Below, one piece after another: positions 33,433 through 44,886 of a DNA stretch of 64,000 bases. Under the pieces are notes generated by a model. The model saw only the letters and a program-made list of their open reading frames with translations. It did not search any database and was not told where the DNA came from. The stretch spans positions 39,274,774 through 39,338,773 of the forward strand of contig OY294049.1 of assembly GCA_958510825.1 (NCBI GenBank), in the 5' to 3' direction. Within the stretch, counting starts at the first letter, position 1, and every line of letters starts with the position of its first letter. Source of the stretch: Brachypterus glaber. Taxonomy: Eukaryota > Arthropoda > Insecta > Coleoptera > Kateretidae. Position numbers and translations under genes: made by a program.

Positions 33433-33623
33433 CAGTCCCCTGGCAGGATTAAAACGCCAGGAGACTGAGAAATCTTGCAAAACATGAAAATAGTACAAAT
33501 GCTAATAATTTATCACAAAAAAGTCCAAACACTACAATAATTAGCTCTCTTTAAGTAAATAAATTTCATATATAAAAAGTTTAATATAAAAATAAAAATA
33601 TTTATCACCTTGCCAGGGGACTG
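33433..33623. mobile_element. 191-bp MITE, CAGTCCCCTGGCA termini
   Basis: CAGTCCCCTGGCA at the left and TGCCAGGGGACTG at the right are perfect 13-bp inverted repeats. The left end also has a second inverted copy (GCCAGGAGACTG) 17 bp inward. hAT-like start (CAG), but no clear 8-bp duplication. No ORF. Confidence 0.75.
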
Positions 33624-33877
33624 TTATGCTACCAAGCCAAATCATGTTTTTCATAGAGAAACGCTAAACTACTACTAAAGAAATGGCCCAGAAGTGACAT
33701 TTTCCCAAATTGCACTTAGTGCGTTTTGCTAAACCTACACGGGTGCCTTAAACAAAGTTAAGTGGAAAGTCAAAACACCCCGGATTTTTTGATTTTAGGT
33801 TGTTTTTGGGACATTTCCAAACAGTTTTTGACAAAAATTGAAATCGCTCACGAAGCCGTTTATAAATAAAGTCATTC

Positions 33878-33911
33878 TTCTTCTTCTCCTTCTTCTTCTT
33901 CTTCTTCTTCA
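33878..33911. repeat. (TTC)n microsatellite
   Basis: TTC triplets with one CTCC interruption. They give a poly-Lys stretch in a minus-strand frame (33748-33957) that is not a gene. Confidence 0.9.
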
Positions 33912-34039
33912 AGTGTTTCCTGACATCAAAATACATAGTTTTTTTTCTATGGCACACCCTATAGCATAGGTACTACCGATGATATAATCACGGCCATTCA
34001 CACGCCTACTTTGTTAATGTCCAAAATAAAATGCCCTGA

Positions 34040-34290
34040 AGAAAAAAAAAATGTTGCCCCTGACGGTATCTACCAAACTTGACGCCCCTACAAAGTAAAG
34101 TTGGCGCCCAAAAAAATACCCTCAAGAAAAAAGCTTTGTCCCTGACGGTTTCTACCAAACTTGGCGCCACTAAAAAGCAAAGATGGCGCCCAAAAAAGTA
34201 CCCTCAAGCTTTGTCCCTGCTGGTTTCTTGCAAAACTTGGCGCCCCTAGTCACAAAAAAACACCCTCGAAAAAAAAAACGCCTGTCGCCG
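34040..34290. repeat. three diverged 75-83-bp tandem units
   Basis: Units begin near 34051, 34134 and 34208 and share TCCCTGACGGTTTCTACCAA, CTTGGCGCC and GATGGCGCCCAAAAAA. A G-run follows at 34319-34330. The 80-codon frame over it is an artefact. Confidence 0.8.
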
Positions 34291-34648
34291 GCACCCCTCT
34301 AGGCTCGCGCCCTAAAGCAGGGGGGGGGGTTCACTTGATTCATACAAAGCCGGCTCTGGAGACAGATGACTGCGATTTGGCGTATTTAAAACATAATAAC
34401 TAAATATTTATGATCTATTTTGTGGTTCAATTAAAAATAGAAAAAACCTTTTACGTAAAACCATAATTAAGAAGAAAAATTATATATTTTTTGTAAATAA
34501 TTAACTGGGGGCACAAATTTTCACCAACCCAAATTTTATTTTCTATCAAAATTCAAACGAGAAGCTTAGTACCAAACATTAAGGTACAGTTGATTAAAAT
34601 TGGTTTTATAGAAAAAATTCCGACATTATATTATTATTTGATTCCAAA

Positions 34649-35484
34649 CGATCACTACACTAAAAGAAATGACATTGAAAAGGTGTAAAAAAATACACAC
34701 TATAAATGTGTAAATTTTACACCTTTAAATAAATGTAAATCAACATTGATGTGACACTACACAGGTGAGGTGATTTTGACCTAGAGTGTGTATTTTTACA
34801 TCCATACCTTCTGCAACAATACACTCGGAGCTCAAGAAAGTGTATTTTTATAAACATACCTTTAGCAACAATACACCCGAAGTGTAAAAATCACACTTCT
34901 GATGTACAAGCCAGCCAATCGCGGGCGTTAAGCTAGTCACGTGACTCGAAAAGCCAGAATTCCTGGTAAGTGTTGATTAAAAGTAAATATTTAAAAAGTG
35001 ATAGATAGATAGATAGTCAGTTTATTGTTTATAAGAATATTTACAATTCTATAAAAAGTGTGATTAATACAATATCGTTAAAACATACATTGTATAATAT
35101 TTTACTTATTTAGGCGATAACACTGGCCTGCAAATTTTGAGTTGTTAAGACTTGTGTGTGTTTTATGTTTCTATTTTATATTGGTAATTTTTGTAGCGCC
35201 GATTACGAATATACGTTTTATTTTCCTGTTGCGTATTTTTTCCATAAAACACTATTCATAAATATAAAAATAACAAAATGGTTATTCTATTTTTTTTTAA
35301 TAAATTGAAGGGTTTTAGGTAAAAAGTATATTTACGCGTTGGTGTAAACTTTACACACTGGATGTAAAAATATAATACACACCGCATTTATATTAACGCT
35401 TCGAGTGTAAATTCACATCAGCAGCAGCTGCAAGTAAATTACCCATGCACGTGGATGTAAAAATTTATCTCAGTGTAGTTTTCT
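34649..35484. mobile_element. TIR element with GTGTAAA-rich subtermini, tentative
   Basis: ACTACACTAAAAGAAAT at the left and, reversed, ACTACACTGAGATAAAT at the right look like termini. Both subterminal regions are rich in GTGTAAAWTTTACAC-type words. A (TAGA)n run lies at about 34999-35016. No ORF. Confidence 0.5.
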
Positions 35485-36026
35485 AGAACTTTTTTATTGG
35501 TGTTATTTAATAGTAGGTAAACGAAAAGTTAATAAAAATCGTAGCTATAAATTTGTTTGAAAACGTAAAAGAATCTAATTTAGTTTAAAAACCCTTTGGG
35601 ATTTGAATATTTCAATTTATCGAGGCGATATTCTTTTAAAAATGTCTGATCTGACAATTTCCTTCGAAGACTTTAAAAATTTACGAGTTTTAGATAAAAA
35701 TCTGTCAACCAAGCAAATCATGTAAAAATGGTCAATTGGTCCGTTACGAAATTTCGAAAGTAGAACAGAATTCTTGATATAAGAAAATTGCAATGCAATT
35801 TTATCAAAACTCTTTCGAGAATTCTTCTGTAAACGTTAAATTTGATACTGAAATGTGCTATTGAAAGAAAACTCATCCGAGAACAATTTAACTGAAATAT
35901 ATCAGTAATCAAATAATATAATATACACTGAAAAATGTATGTAATTTTACATTAAATGTAAAAAGGGCCAATGTCAAAATTTTTTAACAGATACACTATA
36001 GTATATTATGATCCCAGGAAGAGAAA
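35485..36026. other. unassigned AT-rich DNA
   Basis: Only a fragment of the 20203-20322 hairpin arm (AAAAGGGCCAATGTCA at 35965-35980) is recognised. Confidence 0.4.
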
Positions 36027-36402
36027 TACGACTGCTATAGAATGTAAGCAAATACATACACTTTTTAAACACAGAATGAATCCATTCTAGCTCTAGACAT
36101 GGTATGAATATTTCGTAACAAGTGTTAGAATGAGCAAATGTAGTGCCATCTCTTGTTTATAAAAATAAAGAAAACTGTAACAAAATTAGCAAAAATATAT
36201 ATATTTTAACATGAAATATTGAATAATTTAATGCAATTTAAAGTTTTGCGTTAAAATTACATAAAGTTTATTAGTTTTTCTTAATATTTGACCAGTTTTT
36301 TATCAATTTAGTTCAAAAAATTAAAACTGCTCCATCTATTGTTAAATATTTAAACCTGATATCTGTCACAACAATCTGACATAACCTTCAATTTTTGCAT
36401 TA
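36027..36402 (+). repeat. 376-bp dispersed repeat family B, copy 2
   Basis: Full-length partner of 21118-21493, same length and orientation. Confidence 0.8.
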
Positions 36403-37590
36403 AAAGGAATTATTAAATGGGACCCAAATACAAAATTGCTATCAAAGGTAATAAATCATTAAAATTATTATTATCACTATAACTAATAAAAATAAACCTA
36501 TAATGTCATTTCATAACAACAAAAAAAATTCTTTTTTTTACATAGAATTAACTTTAAATAATTTTACCCTGTTTTGTTCAAATCAATATCAAATATTAGT
36601 TTGTTTTGAATTGTAACTCTTTCAAATTGTTGTATGGGTAGTACCCTAGACACTTTCTGCCCTTTTAGAGTAATTTCTTATCTAAAAGAGATGGATATGA
36701 ATGAAATATGCAAATTGTCCTATTCAATAATACTAACAATATTATCAAAAAAAATAGGCTAAAAATATTTACCTTAATCTATAATATTCGATTATTTGGT
36801 ATATGTTTTGTGTTGTTCTAGACTATTACATAAACCAAATTCAAACAGTTTCATTTTGCCTTTCGTCAATAAAACATCATTCAAAATTATTAAAAAAGTT
36901 ACTTTTAACTTGGTAAAACTGACTTATTAAATTTGTCAAAAACCCAGCTGCCTAAACTTTGACACTTTTTATGATTTTTTAACTGCACATCTAGGGCGAT
37001 CTAACCATGGTAACAAAAACCAAAAATTACGAGGCATAGCTCAGAGACAGGCACTGTCCCATTCAATAATATGTCCCATTCATGGGTTATTCCCCCTAAC
37101 AATAATTAAAATGAACTTTAGTTATTATAAATAATTTTAACGATGTGACTATTTATGTAAAGTTTTGGAATGTACTCTATAATTTGACCTATTTGTTGAA
37201 ACTAATTTTGGATCAAATTTAACCCCAAAAATAATTTTATCTGCTCATTCCACATAGCTAATTAATTCTCAAACCAAATTAATCGTATTAAATTGAGCTT
37301 TTGCGTGCCCAAAATATCTAGGAAACACCTTTACTGATAAGCTTTTCTCATTCACTCATCACATCATCTAAGATACGTAGAGTTAATTATGTCCTTTTCA
37401 TAATCCCTGACTGCTTTGCTGAGATATTAAACACTGAGAAAACTGTGTTTGTGTTTTTACCAAAAGTTTCCTAATAATCGAGTTCAACGGCGGTTATATT
37501 TAAAAGTTCACTATTTTTTTTTGGTGATGACCCAGCTGGCACTATAGAATTCTATCTTTAGCCGCAATTGTACATACTGGTATCCTACCC
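36403..37590. other. unassigned AT-rich DNA
   Basis: No gene or repeat recognised beyond a short echo of TGTCCCATTCAATAATA-type sequence at about 36716 and 37055. Confidence 0.35.
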
Positions 37591-37599
37591 AGGGATCAC

Positions 37600-37900
37600 G
37601 CCAAGGGGGGTAAAGGGGGCGCCACCCCCCAAACACACTCGAGTTGGGAGAATTCACTGTCCAGTTGGTGGCAAAGTTCGGAAATTGGCACTATAGTTGG
37701 GAAAGTTGAGTGGTAGAGTTGGGAAAATTGAGTGGTAGAGTTAGGAAATGTGTACAAATTTTCCGTCAAGGGTAAAGCTTTTTTTCTCAGGGTAAAAAGA
37801 AAATTGGTCAATTGGCGCGGTACAGGGAGGACCTTTTTTTATCATTTAATTTTCCGTAAGGGGTAAAGCTTTTTTCTCAGGGTAAAAAGTTGGTAAATTC
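37600..37900. repeat. short duplications (GAGTTGGGAAA; GGGTAAAGCTTTTT)
   Basis: GTTGGGAAAATTGAGTGGTA-like units repeat around 37690-37750. A block with AATTTTCCGT, GGGTAAAGCTTTTT and CTCAGGGTAAAAAG occurs at about 37756 and again at 37849. No coding. Confidence 0.6.
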
Positions 37901-37929
37901 ACTAATATTTAGTTGGGAAATTTCGACCA

Positions 37930-38150
37930 TTTTGAAAAGCACATAATTTTGTAAGCTCAAAAGGAAAAAAAAAATGAGATTTCAAGCCCATTAAATTTTT
38001 CACTTATTCAAAAATTACACAAAATTTTCAACGATTTTTTACGGTTAGTGGATAATTTACGAATTTAAGGGGCTTAATTAGGACCCTTAGAGAAGTTTAA
38101 CCACTCTCGTTTTCAAAATACACCTAAATACAAATTTTAAAATAATAAAC
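37930..38150 (+). repeat. dispersed repeat family A, copy 2
   Basis: Partner of 4286-4515 (GAGATTTCAAGCCCATTAAA; AGGACCCTTAGAGAAGTTT). Confidence 0.7.
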
Positions 38151-38174
38151 TCCTATAACTTCTTGCTATTTTAA

Positions 38175-38715
38175 CATATTTTAATAGTATATTAAAGTAC
38201 TAGTTTCATAACATACGGTTTTAGCGCACGAGTACAAGTTTAGAAAACGAGCCGCTTGCAGTGAGTTTTCTAAAGTACTAGTGCGCTAAAAACGTGTTAT
38301 GAAACGAGTGCTTTATACAATTTCTTCTATTTTGCTCTAAAATTTTAAAAAACTTACATTTAAATTGATGACTGATTTAGGGATTTTTGTTTCGAATTGG
38401 CATTACAGTTTTCACCATGTTTAAAATTCTAAGAACGAATATTATTTTGATATATTTTATAGTCATTTCTTCTCTTTTCCACTGCAAGTAACCAAGCCAC
38501 AATTTTAACACGGTAAAACATAACCTAAACACAAAACTTTGTAGAAAATTAAACTTTAAACCGACGTTCACAATTGCACGGCAAACGTCAAGAGATAGAC
38601 TTTTGTCTGTTGCCAACTCAAAAGAAAAAAGTAGAGACCTCTTATGGGCCTATAAGAACACGCAAAATGCGTGTGATTATGAGCTTATAAGAGTCGCAAA
38701 ATAGAAAAAAATATT
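38175..38715 (+). repeat. dispersed family F with terminal hairpin, copy 1
   Basis: The left end is a hairpin (about 38205-38315) with TTTCATAACA, TTAGCGCAC and TTTAGAAAACGAG pairing to their inverse. The remainder matches 47025-47450 in inverted orientation down to CACGCAAAATGCGTGTGATT. No ORF is conserved between copies. Confidence 0.75.
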
Positions 38716-38859
38716 AAGTGTGAAGTTTGGTTTTAATGTCAAACTGTATGGTCTATATGCCTCTGGACGGACGGATAGTAACTTGCTTCTCTGACAAGCT
38801 CGCTCGAAAGTAATTTTTTTGAAAAAAAAGGCCTATAAGAAAAATAGAAAAAAGTTATT

Positions 38860-39040
38860 TTCTCCCTGCTGAATTTTAAATGTGTCAAACTACACTCTAA
38901 TGAAGCTATTTTCAAATTGCCAGGTTCTAGAACCGGTTGATTTGGGACCCAGAAGCTCAAAAAAGATGCTGAAAGGCTATCTTCCAAGTTACACATAACA
39001 AAGGGGTAAAAACAGTCTTTAAAAGTGCCTTTGACACATA
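38860..39040 (+). repeat. dispersed family G, copy 1
   Basis: TTATTTTCTCCCTGCTGAAT, TTGCCAGGTTCTAGA, CCAGAAGCTCAAAAAAG and AAGGGGTAAAAACAGT are shared in order with 45005-45290 and 50765-50920, and partly with 52605-52665 and the complement of 53365-53420. Confidence 0.7.
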
Positions 39041-39162
39041 TCAGATCTAAATTTTTGATTTAATGAAAATTTATAAAATAAATTTTTGAAGAAATAGGAT
39101 TTCTTTCTAAAATTTCCATCACACTATAAAGCTTTAAAGGCCAAATAATATAAATCATTAAT

Positions 39163-39441
39163 TTGTCTAATTTGCATAATGTTAGTCACAACGATCGTTT
39201 GTGTCGGTATACTATCCGTCATACAGGTCATAACCGTGGTATTAACTCTAAATGTTACTTCCTTGGCTATTACCGTAATCCTTTATTCGCCAACTCGGTG
39301 GCATGTCCTATTTATGATTATTGCTGTAGAAAAGATAATGTATTTCACCTGCTTTATCTTAAGAAGATGACATTACGAACAACAAGTTTTAATAATTCAA
39401 CCGTATTTTTCTTTAACGAAAATATAGGAAGGTTTAAGTAA
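39163..39441 (+). other. mixed-composition stretch with two overlapping frames
   Basis: Two plus-strand frames (92 and 63 codons) overlap. The shorter one encodes a hydrophobic stretch (LVTTIVCVGILSVIQV then VVLTLNVTSLAITVIL). No family is recognised, there are no splice signals that decide it, and no repeat partner is found. It may be a fragment of coding sequence or chance. Confidence 0.2.
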
Positions 39442-39470
39442 TTTTATTTTTTGTTGATTTTTACTTTAGA

Positions 39471-39757
39471 AGAGCTGGAACCCATGCATGGTCTCAAACG
39501 TCAAGATTATTAAGCCTTTTTTATCTTTTCTTTTATTTTATTTAAGCCTTTTTTTATTCTGATACCATACACTGTAAGAGCTGGAACCCATGCATGGTCT
39601 CAAACGTCAATATTATTAAGCCTTTTTTATCTTTTATTTTATATAAGCCTTTTTTTATTCTGGTACCATACACTGTAAGAGCTGGAACCCATGCATGGTC
39701 TCAAACGTCAAGCTTATTTAACCTTTTTTCTTTTGCAATTCTGGTACCATACACTGT
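39471..39757. repeat. tandem repeat, 101-106-bp unit, about 2.8 copies
   Basis: AGAGCTGGAACCCATGCATG starts units at 39471, 39577 and 39678. Each ends with a T-rich stretch and GGTACCATACACTGTA. Confidence 0.9.
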
Positions 39758-39956
39758 AAACAATTAAATTACCGGTACCAGAATTTAAAAAAAAATTGTA
39801 AAATTTTGCCGAATTTTATACCGTAATTTTAAAATAATACATATTATAATATTAATGATATCTCCTAAAGGATGCTTCTTGAAATTTATTTAGGGTTATT
39901 TGTGATAAACGCTCGGAAATGAAGCAAATAAAAACTTTATTGCATTACATAATCAT

Positions 39957-39994
39957 GCCAACGTTTCACCTAATATTTAGGCTTCTTCAGGGCT
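39957..39994 (-). ncRNA. hammerhead-like ribozyme motif, second PLE family
   Basis: On the minus strand: CTGAAGA (39990-39984), stem II CCTAA/TTAGG with a 3-nt loop, then GAAACGTT. Stem I pairs GCC with GGC. Stem III is the palindrome ACGU, with U as the residue before the cleavage site. Same architecture as 213-253 but different stem sequences, so the pairings are covarying. Confidence 0.6.
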
Positions 39995-40281
39995 AAAAAG
40001 ATATAAAAATTATAAAACTTTTTGGACATAACTTGGACATTATAAACTGATTTTTTTTTGCATTAAAACAAACAAAGTAAACAAAAACATTACATCAACA
40101 AACACTGGACATTTTTCAACAGAAGAATACTCACTGTAGAACAATTAATTACTAAAATTTTTAAAAAAGTATGTATCTATAAATTTGGATAAAGTTTTGT
40201 TTCAGTCTTTACAATAATTATATTTTGATATATTAATTTAATATTTTAATTAATTATTTAAATCCACAAATAGAACATATA

Positions 40282-40521
40282 TCATTTAATATTTTTAATT
40301 AAATTAAAGTAAATACTACTTAAATTGCAGGTGTCAGTTTTATAGTTGATGGAGTTCGGATCCTTTTTTATATGCACCATTTCAAGAAAACTTCTTTTTT
40401 TATTATTACTAACCCTTTCTAAAATTTCTTTATCTTCTATATTAAAATTAAAATGGTGGCCTGTTTCCAAATGGATATAAGTCAGGGCCGTCTTACTATC
40501 AACAATGTTTTTACATGACAA
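40282..40521 (-). pseudogene. PLE GIY-YIG endonuclease, C-terminal fragment
   Basis: 79 codons: HLETGHHFNF (His residues of the endonuclease Cys/His cluster), KEILERVSNNKKRSFLEMVH with E47 as the active-site Glu, then IKKDPNSINYKTDTCNLSSI, a C-terminal signature of many arthropod PLE nucleases. The GIY-YIG box itself is missing upstream, where the sequence changes to an oppositely oriented PLE end at about 40522. Confidence 0.78.
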
Positions 40522-40554
40522 TTTGTGACAACTGACAAATTAAAGTAGTATTTT

Positions 40555-40597
40555 AGTCTGATGATGTAGCTTTATGCTTACGAAACTGCAGTCACAA
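40555..40597 (+). ncRNA. hammerhead-like ribozyme motif, opposite strand
   Basis: CTGATGA at 40558-40564, stem II (GTA-GC with GC-TTAC, one bulge), then GAAACTGCAGTC at 40582-40593. Stem III ACUGCAGU is fully palindromic. Stem I is only 2 bp. An AATAAA follows at 40604-40609, as expected of a PLE 3' end on the plus strand, but no ORF precedes it. Confidence 0.5.
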
Positions 40598-40639
40598 ATA
40601 TTTTAATAAAAAATCATGAAGTCTGATTATATATTATTG

Positions 40640-41270
40640 CTTTACTATAAGAAGCCTAACATTAAAAATGGACAGTTTTCCATAATGGATATATAAATAA
40701 AAAAAATCATTATTATCTGATATTGCTCTACGATTATTTTATACAAAAATTTAATTCTGTTTTAAATAAACCTTTTCATAATTAAAATAAACGTGAATAG
40801 CGCATACCTAATCCTCAATATAGTCGAATTTACCAGAATAATGGAAAATAATTGGAAAACAAAGAGTAAGCTATTTTATTTTACAGCATTTATGACATGC
40901 GGGAAACAATAAAAACCTTTACTGGGCCAGTCAAATTAGGCAAAAAACTGTATTTCTGACCACCTATAGATATATCAAAAAATACCTTCTCCCAAAATTT
41001 TAGCTCTTAAAATGGTCGGAACATAGTTTATTTTTTTACTGCATATTCTTACATAGACAAATGCAGGATATGGCAACATCGCAAGTGTGAAACAATAATC
41101 CTCATTGGCCAATTTAAACATCGCGCTAATAATTGAGTGTGTTTAGTGATGCGCTGTTGTCAAATTTGCTATATTATAATGGATTTTAACGATTTTTTAT
41201 TTATTTGTTTGTTCAATATTAACAAATAAGACCTAGAAATCAGGTATCATATTTTCTTTTTCATTATTCT
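40640..41270. other. unassigned AT-rich DNA
   Basis: Nothing recognised. Confidence 0.35.
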
Positions 41271-41278
41271 GCATTTTT

Positions 41279-41381
41279 TTCACGTAAAATTAACGAGATT
41301 TATTTTGTAATTTTACAATTTTATACGTAGTATTCCTATAAAATTGTAAAATTGTAAGTTAAATCCCGTAAATTTTACGTG
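41279..41381. mobile_element. hairpin MITE related to 26045/28769
   Basis: CACGTAAAATTAACGAGATT at the left pairs with AAATCCCGTAAATTTTACGTG at the right around TGTAATTTTACAATTTTA-type arms. GCTTGGCAACATATTACC follows, as in the split copy. Confidence 0.65.
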
Positions 41382-42039
41382 CATCTGCTTGGCAACATAT
41401 TACCTCTGATTTAGCAGGTAAATTTACACAATTTTTTACAGTGTATAGTTCTAAAGTTACGTACTTTAATATTTAAGGACGGACATGAAATGTTGCGTGT
41501 TTGTAACAAAAATTAAAGTACAATTGTATAGGATAATAACCTCCAAATCCCTACCCATTTGTAACTGAATATTTAGTTTACTTTTTACAGTGATAAATAA
41601 TTTGGAATTGTTTTAAATTTAAGATTTTATTGAATATTAATGGATAATTATAAATAATAATTGGCTCAAGTACAAAAGTTATATTCAGATAATTTTTAAC
41701 GGTGAACTTAGCTTATTAAACAGTCCAAAGATTTCTGAAACCAGTACAACCCTAATGTGAAATACCCGCAGAATATATTACATCGCCCTTCCAGGGAATA
41801 ATACTACATTCTTGGGTATAAATATTAGGGCTCAGGTGGATTACAAGGTGTTACACCGTCTCCGTTGAGTGCCAGACTAAATCTTCATTTTGTACCTTAA
41901 TGTGTTCAGATAACAAGGCCTGAAGATGGATATTGCTCCGCATTACATAAAATACTCTTCAAAATATTTTTTCTACGATCTAATAGAAAAGATAACATTT
42001 CTACAAAGTTTTCAGACCGCAAAATAACCTATTTCTCAG

Positions 42040-42580
42040 CATTTTACTTTTCTGCTCGTTACCATGACAGCAAGCGCAAAATTGAATTTTGTGCACTAGA
42101 GTGTAGGCAACCGGCAGTTCAATCGTAAACCAGCTGTCAGTTATATGCAACCATATCAACGAACTAATAACTCTTCTCACTAGAATAGACATTTAATTTG
42201 TAAAAACTGACAAAAACGTAGCCAACATATACATTTGTCTGTCTTACTCGCACAGCTTTGTTCTAACAGAGACAACAATAACAGTTACTGGTAACTGTTA
42301 TTGTTCAGGCTTGAATATACCTACTATTTCTTTACAAACAAACCGAGATGTTGGCGATATTTTATATTAACGGTATAAGTATTCTAGAGAGAAGAGTTAT
42401 TAGTTCGTTGAACCAGATGTGGTCCGACATTTTATTAATATAAAATTACTATTTGTTTTGAATCAAATCTCAATTTCGTGTGCTAAATATTTTTGAGCTA
42501 AATATTTATTTGTTATGAAGGAATTATGGATCTCAAAAATGATCAAAATCCAAAGCACAAGTTAATTCTAAAACAACGAA
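42040..42580 (+). repeat. dispersed family I copy 1, interrupted by a MITE
   Basis: GTGTAGGCAACCGGCA, CAAATCTCAATTTCGTGTGC and TTTGTTATGAAGGAATTATG match 51100-51300 inverted. The match is interrupted exactly by the 254-bp MITE 42157-42410. Confidence 0.7.
42157..42410. mobile_element. 254-bp hAT-like MITE, copy 2
   Basis: Same termini (CAACGAACTAATAACTCTTC) and exact length as 6571-6824, in inverted orientation. Flanked by AACCATAT (42149-42156) and AACCAGAT (42411-42418), an 8-bp duplication with one change. The paralogous empty site is at about 51213-51220. Confidence 0.85.
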
Positions 42581-43613
42581 TCATATATGCCTTGATCCAG
42601 TTTTTTACTTATTAATCCTGCAGGATTAATGCGCAGACCTGCGCCGAGTTTATTCTTCTAGTTAGAGACTTGCGAAGAGTCTAACAAGCTTCTCTTATAC
42701 TTAAGACTGTATTCGCTATCTCGCGAAAACCACAATAGACACAGTCGTAAAGTGCATACAAAATGGGGCTTACTAATTGTAATAATTTCTGTTGATATAT
42801 AATTGTATAAAATATACACAGATGGGTTAAATCAGCAAGGATTACTAAATTAATACGACACACCCACTGGGCGTGTCACCTACAAACATATCCGTCACCG
42901 AGAGAGAGGAAATTAGATAAAAAAATTCTTCGACTTGGTGATAATTCGTGCCACCAATTCAGGATGCATTCTCAGCATCAGTGAACTAGTTTAACTCCCC
43001 CGCACCTCCCTCTCCTCCCTATTCCATCCCTCCTCAAAAATATTTTTTTTAATCTTTATAACACAGTATCCCTAGGAAACTTATGACCTACTGTTAAGTT
43101 TGGCAGCCGCTGATACTAGTCCGTTGTGTGTGAAGATTTTGTACCTGCTTTTGTGTTTAGTGAGCTGTTTTATGTATTTTTTAATAACTTTGCACAAAAT
43201 GCATACTTTTTGTTGCACTGCAATAAAATTTAAATATAACATTTTTAGAGAATTTAATTTTTGTGTTGGTATTGAAGACACAATTTTATGTTGTCTAACG
43301 TACATATTGTAGAAGTGACTATTTAGGCCTAATATGTCAAACTTTTCCTATTAGATGGGGTTTCAAATGCAAATTAAGATATTAAGAAAAGTCAAATTGC
43401 ATATCATGAATACTACGAGTGAATTTGGCACAACTTGGGGCCATTAAAGTTCTGAATAGTGACTCTGTAATCGCACAATTCGACCTGGTCTCGGTCAAAC
43501 TTTACGTCAATTGGTTTAAAGCAGTATAGGGGCTATTTCCCCTAAATAATAGTTTATTAGCAGACGTCGGGGAAGATCCAGTTAAAAATGCGCTAGCCCG
43601 ATACAGCGGCGTG
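42581..43613. other. unassigned DNA
   Basis: CCTGCAGG-centred palindrome at about 42613-42632. 42860-43030 is less AT-rich but has no exon I can support. 43560-43612 (GACGTCGGGGAA...GCTAGCCCGATACAGCGGC) matches 21820-21872. Confidence 0.4.
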
Positions 43614-44274
43614 TATACATAGACAAGGAAAGACCTCCAAAGCCGTTGCGGAATACTGTGATAAATGTGCCTAGCGCATCTGAGATAAACTTGCGCATGC
43701 GCACTACTATTGTTGTTTTTGACGAGTATTTTTAACCTTAGTTTTGTGTGTCAAATAAAAATTGTAAAAAAATCAACAAAAAACAATAAATATCTACGAA
43801 GAAACGTCTAAATAGTTTTTTAAAATTATTTTATAAGAATTTTTCGAGGTGTGTTTGAGTTTCGGGATTTTTTACATCTACTTTGAGTACACCAGGGATT
43901 GACCCTTTGCTCTTCATAAAGCAACAATACAGGTTAGGTTTAAAGTTATAAACAAATGCAACAAAAAAACAATTAAAACAGTACAAACGACGATCTGACA
44001 GTATAAACAAACTACTAATAATTCGTCACCCCAGTATTGGTTTGCCATATCTCTATTTTTGGACATTTTAAGATTTTTACTGGGGGATTTTTGGAGATAC
44101 GACAAATGAATACTGGGGTGATGAATTGTTTTACGACCGACAGCATTTCACAGCTGATACAGATGCGTACTGCGCAAGGTCAGATATATTGCGTTACTTC
44201 ATTTCGCTGCCCCGTTCTGTCACAAAATAATCTTGCGCAGGCTGGACTAATGGTTCTCTTTCCATTTCTATGCG
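43614..44274 (+). repeat. TIR family E, copy 2
   Basis: Full-length partner of 31127-31802. CATAGACAAGGAAAG at the left and CATAGAAATGGAAAG (reversed) at the right mark the ends. Confidence 0.8.
44020..44127. mobile_element. hairpin MITE inside family E copy 2
   Basis: AATTCGTCACCCCAGTATT and inverse at the same internal position as 31549-31654. Confidence 0.85.
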
Positions 44275-44866
44275 TGTATATTGTAAAAAGCGAGCTTGGC
44301 AATATTACTCTGCGCATAAGAAATGTGGTTTACAGTAATTTTTCTTCCGAAAAATCTTTATATATTCTTACAAAAATTCTTCCTTAAAATTTATTAGGAT
44401 CCAAGTTTTTAGTTTTTTTTTTTTGTAGAACTAGCTTTGCAAGTTCCATAGAAAGAGTTATTTTGTCCCTTACACTGTTGGTATACCTTTTGTTTAGTCT
44501 GAGTGACATTTTGATCGTATTAGTATTAATCATGACTGTACCAACAGATGGCGTAGATCGTTTTAATCTACCTCGGATCATTTTTGTAACAGTATTTTTA
44601 CGATAAATCTTAGATAGATGCTTTCTTTTGTTCACGTGTCTTGGCCCATAGTATAAAATCGTACATTGCGGTAAAAGGTACAGGGAGCAGAGGAGCAGTG
44701 TAATTAGGCCAAGTTGGCTCTACGTAATTGAAGATCGAGCGAGATCGATGATTAGAAAATGATGCAGGACCATGTAATCAGTGGCCTGTCCCCCATTTGC
44801 ATTTAGTGAAGCGAGACGAACCGACAGATTGTTTCCAATGTTCAATATATTGCTTTTAGATACCTG
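44275..44866. other. unassigned DNA
   Basis: An 83-codon basic minus-strand frame (44384-44635) has no recognised family and no splice support. 44640-44830 is less AT-rich and without a partner copy. Confidence 0.35.
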
Positions 44867-44886
44867 GTAAATATTTTCAAGAAATA

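Larger units (their letters stand above)
39896..40525 (-). mobile_element. Penelope-like element, 3' fragment, second family
   Basis: Reading leftward: the end of a GIY-YIG endonuclease ORF, a 3' UTR, a hammerhead-like motif, then AATAAAGTTTTTATTTGC. The sequence is clearly different from the PLE at 10198-11060. Confidence 0.75.

Noticed and set aside
39179..39370. Small hydrophobic protein
   Set aside because: No family, no conservation evidence, overlaps another frame; kept only as an undecided stretch.
39471..39757. CRISPR or regulatory array
   Set aside because: About 2.8 contiguous copies of a 101-106-bp unit, an ordinary tandem repeat.
41915..41950. Another hammerhead (CCTGAAGATGGATATTG)
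   Set aside because: The downstream GAAA box is missing and stem II does not close.
44384..44635. Basic 83-codon minus-strand frame
   Set aside because: Lys/Arg/Thr-rich, not recognised, no splice or repeat support; plausible chance ORF in AT-rich DNA.
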